DNA from: DASVSE01 sp036399715
GTDB lineage: Bacteria > Bacteroidota > Rhodothermia > Rhodothermales > Rubricoccaceae
DNA length: 10,816 nt
Assembly (NCBI GenBank): GCA_036399715.1
Contig: DASWMO010000320.1
Location: 1-10,816 of the forward strand
Reading direction: 5' to 3'
Shown here: piece after piece, positions 6,589-10,816 of the stretch
How the letters are laid out: each line of letters begins with the position of its first letter
Position numbering within the stretch: the first letter of the stretch is position 1
Notes under the pieces: generated by a model
Databases searched by the model: none
What the model was told of the DNA's origin: nothing
Seen by the model: the letters and a program-made list of their open reading frames with translations, nothing else
Made by a program: the position numbers and the translations under genes

Positions 6589-7344
6589 GTGATCCGCCTC
6601 TTTCTCGCCGACATCGACGGCTGCCTCTCGGAGCCGTACCGCCCGTTCCGCCTCGACGCGTTCGCCCGGCTGCGCGCCCACATCGAGCGCGCCGACGCGG
6701 ACCCGCGTGTGCCGCGGATCGGGCTGTGCTCGGGCCGCAGCTACGCCTACGTCGAGGCAACGGCGCAGGCGCTCGGCCTCCGCGCGCCGGCCCTGTTCGA
6801 GAGCGGCGGCGGCCGCTTCGACCTGCCCGAGGCGCGCATCACGTGGAGCCCGGCCCTCACGCCGGACGTCGAGGCCGACCTCGCGGCCGTTCGAGCCTTC
6901 ATGACGGAACACGTCGTGCCCCGCTCGCCGACGGTCTCGTTCGACTACGGCAAGCGCTCGCAGGCGGGCATCGTGAGCCCGGTCGTCGGCGAGTGCGACG
7001 CGTTCTTACCAGAAATTGCCGCCTTCGTCGCGGCCCGGGCGCCCGGCCTCGTCGCCTACCACACGCCGTTCTCGGTCGACGTCGTGCCGCGGGCGCTGAC
7101 GAAGGTGCGGGCGATCAAGTGGCTCGCCGGGCAGGAGGGACTGACGCTAGGCGAGATCGCGTTCGTCGGCGACACCGTCGGCGACGCCGAGGCGCTGCGG
7201 GCCGTCGGGTGGGGCTTCGCGCCCGCCAACGCCGATGCGGACGCCCGGGCCGCCGCACGAACCGTCACGCGCGGGGCCGTCCTCGACGGCGTCGAGGAGG
7301 CGTTCGCGGCGTGCCTCGCCGCCAACGGCGTCCCGCCGGCGTAA
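6589..7344 (+). CDS. HAD-superfamily phosphatase (type IIB-like)
   Basis: This 251-residue cytoplasmic phosphohydrolase starts at GTG (6589), 50 bases after the peptidase stop. HAD motifs are in order: motif I DIDGCLS with nucleophile Asp8 and acid/base Asp10, motif II CSGRS (Ser48), motif III Lys172 in TKVRAIKWL, and motif IV GDTVGDAEAL (194-203) with Asp195 and Asp199. The cap between motifs II and III (about residues 80-165) is of the C2 kind, as in Cof-type and archaeal phosphoglycolate phosphatases and sugar-phosphate phosphatases. Specific substrate is unknown. Residues 140-143 are coded by four A/T-rich codons in a row (TTA CCA GAA ATT), unlike the rest of the gene. A hairpin with a T-run follows the stop. 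Confidence 0.9.
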   Translation: MIRLFLADIDGCLSEPYRPFRLDAFARLRAHIERADADPRVPRIGLCSGRSYAYVEATAQALGLRAPALFESGGGRFDLPEARITWSPALTPDVEADLAAVRAFMTEHVVPRSPTVSFDYGKRSQAGIVSPVVGECDAFLPEIAAFVAARAPGLVAYHTPFSVDVVPRALTKVRAIKWLAGQEGLTLGEIAFVGDTVGDAEALRAVGWGFAPANADADARAAARTVTRGAVLDGVEEAFAACLAANGVPPA

Positions 7345-7354
7345 CGCCAGCCCT

Positions 7355-7371
7355 ACGGCGCGTGCCGTTTT
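7355..7371 (+). terminator. Rho-independent terminator after the HAD gene
   Basis: ACGGC (7355-7359) and GCCGT (7364-7368) pair around the 4-base loop GCGT, followed directly by TTT, so four T's (7368-7371) close the stem. It starts 10 bases after the HAD gene's TAA. A T-run is rare in this GC-rich window, which makes a terminator plausible even though the stem is only five pairs. It would separate the fabI-doxX-M1-HAD run from the L,D-transpeptidase gene. Confidence 0.5.
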
Positions 7372-7393
7372 GTGTGCCCCGCGCGCGTTCGGA

Positions 7394-7427
7394 GTTGGGT
7401 TCGCCGTTGGGTCTGCCGATACCTTCG
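7394..7427 (+). promoter_or_regulatory. Promoter with 12-bp tandem repeat upstream of the L,D-transpeptidase gene
   Basis: Two adjacent 12-base units, GTTGGGTTCGCC (7394-7405) and GTTGGGTCTGCC (7406-7417), agree at 10 of 12 positions. They are followed at 7420-7427 by TACCTTCG, matching 5 of 6 fixed positions of TAnnTTTG and starting 26 bases before the ATG at 7446. The first TTG (7395-7397) is 22 bases upstream of the box, close to the spacing of a Bacteroidota -33 element. The repeat could therefore be the -33 region plus a regulator site, or both. Confidence 0.5.
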
Positions 7428-7445
7428 GCCCACTCCACCGGCCCG

Positions 7446-8300
7446 ATGCTCCCCGTTACGCTTCTGCAGTGCGCCCGCTCGTTCGTCGCCCTCGCCGCGC
7501 TCCTCGCGGGCGTGGCCGTGCCGTGTGCCGCGGCGCAGGACTCGCTCGTGCAGGACGCCACACCGGCTTTTGCCTCGGCGCGACCGCCGCACGCGCCCCG
7601 TACGGCCCGCACGCCCGACCCGGCGAGCGCGCCGGCGTACTACGTGGTCGCGGCCGGGACCGTCCTGCGGCGCACGCCCGCCACGAGCGCCCCGGCCGTC
7701 GAGACGCTGCGGCTGCGCGAGGGCGTCCGCGTCCTCGGCGACACGCTCGCCGGCGGCCTCCACTGGCACCGCGTCCGCTTCGGCGGCAGCGACGGCTACC
7801 TCCCCGCCGAGTCGCTCTCGAACGTCTGGGTCCGCGTCGACAAGTCCGACCGGACCGTCTACCTGTACCGCGGGTCGGACCTCGTGCGCGAGATCCCCGC
7901 CGACGTCGCCGCGAGCGAGGGCGACAAGGTGCGCCGCTCGGGCCTCGACGAGCGCGACCAGTGGCGCATGCCCGAGGGCGTCTTCTACGTCGTTGGCCGC
8001 AACGGCCACTCGTCGTACTACCGCGCCTTCGTGCTGTCGTACCCCAACCCCGAGCACGCCCTCCGCGGCCTCCAGCAGGGGATCATCACCGAGGCGACCT
8101 ACCAGGCCATCGTCCGCGCCGACGCCGACGGCACTGCGCCTCCGATGGGGACGCCGCTCGGCGGCATGATCGAGATCCACGGCTCGGGCTCGGGCCGCCG
8201 CGAGGCGTGGACGCGTGGCTGCGTCGCCCTCCGCAACGTCCACATGGACGACCTGTGGGACGAGCTGCAGGTCGGCACGCCGGTCGTGATCGAGCCGTAG
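7446..8300 (+). CDS. Exported SH3-domain L,D-transpeptidase (YkuD family)
   Basis: A 284-residue cell-wall enzyme. The ATG at 7446 (CCCGATG context) gives a signal peptide ending near CAAAQ (27-31), so it is expected in the periplasm. A Pro/Ala-rich linker leads to an SH3b-like module (about 65-125: VLRRTPATSAPAVETLRL... then WHRVRFGGSDGYLP). The catalytic L,D-transpeptidase domain (about 126-284) has VDKSDRTVYLY (131-141), MPEGVFYVVGRN (175-186), LSYPN (197-201), and the active-site signature IHGSGS...WTRGCVAL with His245 and nucleophile Cys259. The YPN segment and 'RN..S' pattern fit the YafK/ErfK-like branch. Such enzymes make 3-3 peptidoglycan cross-links or attach lipoproteins to peptidoglycan; which applies here is unknown. 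It is alone, between a terminator and a promoter box. Confidence 0.93.
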   Translation: MLPVTLLQCARSFVALAALLAGVAVPCAAAQDSLVQDATPAFASARPPHAPRTARTPDPASAPAYYVVAAGTVLRRTPATSAPAVETLRLREGVRVLGDTLAGGLHWHRVRFGGSDGYLPAESLSNVWVRVDKSDRTVYLYRGSDLVREIPADVAASEGDKVRRSGLDERDQWRMPEGVFYVVGRNGHSSYYRAFVLSYPNPEHALRGLQQGIITEATYQAIVRADADGTAPPMGTPLGGMIEIHGSGSGRREAWTRGCVALRNVHMDDLWDELQVGTPVVIEP

Positions 8301-8316
8301 GGCAGCCCGGGCGGGC

Positions 8317-8347
8317 TTGACACGTCTCGGCGCGTGGCGGAGGTTGG
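8317..8347 (+). promoter_or_regulatory. Candidate promoter of the small lipoprotein gene
   Basis: TTG (8317-8319, within TTGACA) is followed after 20 bases by GAGGTTGG (8340-8347), which matches TAnnTTTG at four of six fixed positions and starts 30 bases before the ATG at 8370. The 20-base spacing is that expected for Bacteroidota -33/-7 pairs. A short inverted repeat (8304-8317) with GC-rich arms AGCCC/GGGCT abuts the TTG. Confidence 0.4.
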
Positions 8348-8369
8348 TGGTCTCACCTGCCGGCCTCCG

Positions 8370-8831
8370 ATGTCCCGCCTCGCCCTGGTCGCCCTGCTCC
8401 TGACGACGCTCGCCGCGTGCGACGCGGGAGGTTCGGACTCTGACCCGTTCGACGGCCTCACGGGTGACCCCGCGCTCCTCGCCGGGACGTGGACATGGGA
8501 GACGTCCATCGCCTGCGGCGACGGCTCGGTCGGCTGTACCGAGACGACGCCTGGGTCGTCCGGCCGGACCGAGACCCTTTCGTTCAGCTACACGCCCGAG
8601 ACGTCGTCACACAACGGCACCGTGCAGGGCTTTTACAACGGCCGCGAGGTCGGGCCGACGACGTATCTGGTCTACGTCGCGGCCGTCGACTACACGGACC
8701 GCTCCGAAGCCGCCTACTACCTCGGGCTCGGCACGGGAGGCTCAACACGGTTCGGCGTCTCGCGGGAGCGGCTCGTGATCTCTGACGCGGCCGCTGACGG
8801 TGTGGAGACGACGTACCGGCGGCAGCGGTAG
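8370..8831 (+). CDS. Small lipoprotein of unknown function, lipocalin-like pattern
   Basis: This 153-residue protein has a clean lipoprotein signal, MSRLALVALLLTTLAAC, with lipobox LAAC (Cys17), so it is anchored to the inner or outer membrane. ATG at 8370 is preferred over an in-frame GTG at 8334 because it places the signal correctly. The mature part has LAGTW (37-41), a Cys49/Cys56 pair that could form a disulfide, alternating short beta-strand segments, NG turns (82-83, 90-91), and a final strand followed by ADGVETTYRRQR. 'L.GTW' near the start and an 'adG....Y.R' ending are common in small lipocalin-like lipoproteins of Bacteroidota. I cannot name a function or ligand. Confidence 0.78.
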   Translation: MSRLALVALLLTTLAACDAGGSDSDPFDGLTGDPALLAGTWTWETSIACGDGSVGCTETTPGSSGRTETLSFSYTPETSSHNGTVQGFYNGREVGPTTYLVYVAAVDYTDRSEAAYYLGLGTGGSTRFGVSRERLVISDAAADGVETTYRRQR

Positions 8832-8899
8832 CCGCGCCGAGGCAGCGCGCAACACGGTTCGGCGGCGGGGCGTACCCGGTGCGTCCCACACCCGATCCG

Positions 8900-10318
8900 A
8901 TGCCCGCACGCCTGCCCGTCTCCCGCGCCGCGGTGTGGCTCGCCGCGCTCCTGATCGCCGTCCCGGCCGTCCCGGCCGTCGCGCAGCGGGCCGCGCCTGA
9001 GCAGGCTGGCTCTGGGCGAGCCGCGCGAACGTCCGGCGTCCCGACGCTCACAGGCCGCGGGCCGGTCGTCCGCCTGACGATCGACGGAATGGTGGACACG
9101 GCCCTCGCGCAGCGCGTCGCCCGGGCCGTCGCGCAGGCCGAGGCGACGGACGCGTCCGCGCTCGTCGTGCGCGTGGACACCTACGGCGGCCTGCTCGACG
9201 CCGGAGACGCGATCCGAACGAGCCTCCTCGGGACGACCGTGCCCGTCGTCGCCGTCGTGGACCGCAACGCGGCCTCGGCCGGCGCGCTCATCACCTACGC
9301 CGCCGACACGATCGTGATGGTCCCCGGCGCGTCCATCGGCGCCGCGACGGCCGTCGACGGGGCCACGGGCGAGGCGGCGCCCGAGAAGGTCCAGAGCTAC
9401 ACGCGCGGCCTCATGCGCGCGACGGCCGAGGCGAACGGCCGCGACCCGCAGATTGCGGAGGCAATGGTCGACCCGCGCCTCGGCGTGCCCGGGACGGTCG
9501 AGCCCGGGCGCCTCGTGACGCTCTCGGCACAGGAGGCGCTTCGCCTCGGCGTCGCCGACGCCGTTCTGCCATCCGTGGATGCAGCCGTCGCGGCGGTCAG
9601 GCTCGCGAACCGGGCGCAGGTCCTGTTCGGAACGAGCCCGGCCGAGCGCGCGCTCCGGTTTCTGGGCTCGCCCGTCGTCGCGGCTGTTCTGCTGATGCTG
9701 CTCGTCGGCGGGCTGTTCTTCGAGATCCAGGCGCCGGGCCTGAGCGTCGCCGGGGCCGTCGCCGTCGCCGCTGGCCTGCTGTTCTTCGCGCCCCACTACC
9801 TGCTCGGGCTCGCGGCGTCGTGGGAGGTCGTCGTGTTCGGGATCGGCGTCGTGCTGCTGCTCATCGAGGTGTTCGTCGTGCCCGGCTTCGGCGCGTTCGG
9901 CGTCTCGGGGCTCGTCCTCGTGCTGGCCAGCCTCGTCCTCGCGCTCGTGCCCAACGCGGGGCTGGACGTGCCGGCCGGCGGCGCCCTCGCGCGCGCTCTC
10001 GGGACGCTCGGGGCCGCCCTCGTGCTGACGGTCCTGCTCGGCGCGTCGGTCGCGCGCTGGCTGCCGCGCTCGGGCCGCTTCAACCGCCTCGTCCTCGTCC
10101 CGGACCTCGCCTCGGCGGACGGCTACACGGCCGCCGACACGGACGACAGCCTCGTCGGGCAGCGTGGAACGGCGGTGACGCCGCTCCGGCCCGCCGGGAC
10201 GGCTGCCTTCGGCGAGCGCCGCGTGGACGTCGTCTCGCAGGGCTCGTTCGTGCTGCCCGGGGCGGCCGTCGAGGTCGTCTCGGCGCGCGGGTCGCGGGTC
10301 GAGGTCCGCGAGGTCTAG
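8900..10318 (+). CDS. nfeD: NfeD-family membrane-bound ClpP-class serine protease
   Basis: A 472-residue full-length NfeD protein, the class thought to act with flotillin/stomatin-like (SPFH) membrane proteins. ATG at 8900 is chosen over GTG at 8879 because it gives a compact signal peptide ending AVA-QR (about 26-30). The periplasmic protease domain (about 54-235) has VRVDTYGG (90-97), catalytic Ser127 in NAASAGA and Lys163 in APEKVQS, the Ser-Lys dyad pattern of this family. About five membrane helices follow (257-275, 281-297, 305-325, 333-351, 365-385). A C-terminal OB-fold NfeD domain (about 415-472) contains LVGQRGTAVTPLRPAG and VDVVSQGSFVLPG. The signal peptide carries a tandem VPA repeat. 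A paralogue of its C-terminal half starts 25 bases downstream. Confidence 0.93.
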   Translation: MPARLPVSRAAVWLAALLIAVPAVPAVAQRAAPEQAGSGRAARTSGVPTLTGRGPVVRLTIDGMVDTALAQRVARAVAQAEATDASALVVRVDTYGGLLDAGDAIRTSLLGTTVPVVAVVDRNAASAGALITYAADTIVMVPGASIGAATAVDGATGEAAPEKVQSYTRGLMRATAEANGRDPQIAEAMVDPRLGVPGTVEPGRLVTLSAQEALRLGVADAVLPSVDAAVAAVRLANRAQVLFGTSPAERALRFLGSPVVAAVLLMLLVGGLFFEIQAPGLSVAGAVAVAAGLLFFAPHYLLGLAASWEVVVFGIGVVLLLIEVFVVPGFGAFGVSGLVLVLASLVLALVPNAGLDVPAGGALARALGTLGAALVLTVLLGASVARWLPRSGRFNRLVLVPDLASADGYTAADTDDSLVGQRGTAVTPLRPAGTAAFGERRVDVVSQGSFVLPGAAVEVVSARGSRVEVREV

Positions 10319-10343
10319 CTTTCCCTCTCACCACCGCCCCCCT

Positions 10344-10816
10344 GTGGAACTGCTGCTGCCCATCGGCCTCGTGCTCGTCGGCCTCGCGCTCGTCGTGGTC
10401 GAGGTGATGCTCGTGCCCGGGCTCAACGTTATCGGCGTCGGCGGGGTCGTCGGGATGGCTGTCGGCGTCGTGCTCTCGTTCGTCGAGTTCGGCCCCGCCG
10501 GCGGGCTCGTCGTCCTCGTCGGGACGGTTGTCGCGGCGGGCGGCCTCTTCTACGTCATGTGGGAATCGGGCGCGTGGGACCGCCTGATTCTCTCGGACAG
10601 CCTCCGCCGAGACGCCGACGCGGACCGCGCGGCCGACGAGACGCGGGCGCGCCTCGTCGGGCAGACCGGCCACGCCGTGACGCCGCTGCGCCCGACGGGC
10701 GTGGCCGAGATCGGCGGCGAGCGGCTCGAGGTGACGACCGAGGGCTCGTTCGTCGCGGCCGGCAGCCGTCTGCGCGTCGTCGCCATCGACCGCCGGCGCA
10801 CCATCGTCCGCGTGGA
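10344..10816 (+). CDS. Short NfeD-like membrane protein, cut by the window end
   Basis: GTG at 10344 opens a frame with no stop to the last base (157 complete codons). It codes for a membrane part, about three helices (3-22, 28-48, 53-72), containing VVVEVMLVPGLNVIGVGG (17-34), then a linker and an OB-fold domain (about 103-157) with LVGQTGHAVTPLRPTG and TTEGSF. It has no protease domain, so it resembles short NfeD proteins of about 155-170 residues; the stop must lie soon after the window. It parallels the C-terminal half of the preceding gene in both membrane and OB parts. Only 25 bases separate the two genes and no terminator is visible, so they are probably cotranscribed. The linker (85-103) is rich in Asp, Arg and Ala. 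Confidence 0.88.
   Translation, partial: MELLLPIGLVLVGLALVVVEVMLVPGLNVIGVGGVVGMAVGVVLSFVEFGPAGGLVVLVGTVVAAGGLFYVMWESGAWDRLILSDSLRRDADADRAADETRARLVGQTGHAVTPLRPTGVAEIGGERLEVTTEGSFVAAGSRLRVVAIDRRRTIVRV

Noticed and set aside
8304..8317. Inverted repeat AGCCC...GGGCT after the L,D-transpeptidase as a terminator
   Set aside because: Five-base arms and a short loop, followed by TTGACA instead of a T-run, so it fits promoter-adjacent sequence as well as a terminator.
8961..8982. Tandem 9-base GTCCCGGCC-like repeat
   Set aside because: It lies inside the NfeD signal peptide and just encodes a VPAVPAV run, common in low-complexity hydrophobic leaders.
1..10816. CRISPR arrays, tRNA or rRNA genes, insertion sequences, toxin-antitoxin or defence modules
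   Set aside because: I found no direct-repeat arrays, clover-leaf-like sequences, transposase motifs or defence proteins; every large frame is accounted for by envelope or metabolic genes.

Overview
The window is very GC-rich DNA (about 70% or more by eye) with strong G/C preference at third codon positions, and it is densely packed with genes. Three things suggest a high-GC member of the Bacteroidota/Rhodothermota lineage, for example the Rubricoccus/Rubrivirga group. The enoyl-ACP reductase has the Bacteroidota style. Start codons lack Shine-Dalgarno sequences and have C-rich leaders. TAnnTT(n)G boxes recur 26-32 bases upstream of start codons, like the -7 element used by the primary sigma factor of Bacteroidota. 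The taxonomy is an inference, not a database result.

Layout. Bases 1-144 are the 3' end of an unrecognised gene, followed by a GC-rich hairpin. Next is a GH13 alpha-amylase-family lipoprotein (227-1528, +). It converges with a putative LolA-like lipoprotein (1525-2280, -), and the two stop codons share one CTAG. A 116-bp divergent spacer leads to an inositol-monophosphatase-family phosphatase (2397-3233) and a single-domain response regulator (3296-3700). A promoter-like box precedes a translationally coupled run: fabI (3754-4623), a DoxX-like membrane protein (4620-5018) and an M1-family metallopeptidase lipoprotein (5015-6538). A HAD-family phosphatase (6589-7344) follows closely and ends in a terminator-like hairpin with a T-run. 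Then come an exported SH3/YkuD L,D-transpeptidase (7446-8300) with a 12-bp tandem repeat in its promoter region, a small lipoprotein of unknown function (8370-8831), a full-length NfeD membrane serine protease (8900-10318), and a short NfeD paralogue cut by the window end (10344-10816).

How the genes fit together. Most products act in the cell envelope: four predicted lipoproteins, a periplasmic cell-wall cross-linking enzyme, two NfeD proteins linked in other bacteria to flotillin-like membrane organisation, a DoxX-like membrane protein, and FabI, which makes membrane fatty acids. This looks like ordinary chromosomal core DNA. I saw no mobile element, CRISPR array, tRNA, rRNA or defence system. 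The points worth a second look are regulatory and structural: the promoter-box pattern, the 12-bp repeat, the start-frame conflict and altered phosphorylation loop of the response regulator, the coupled fabI-doxX-M1 set, and the NfeD tandem.
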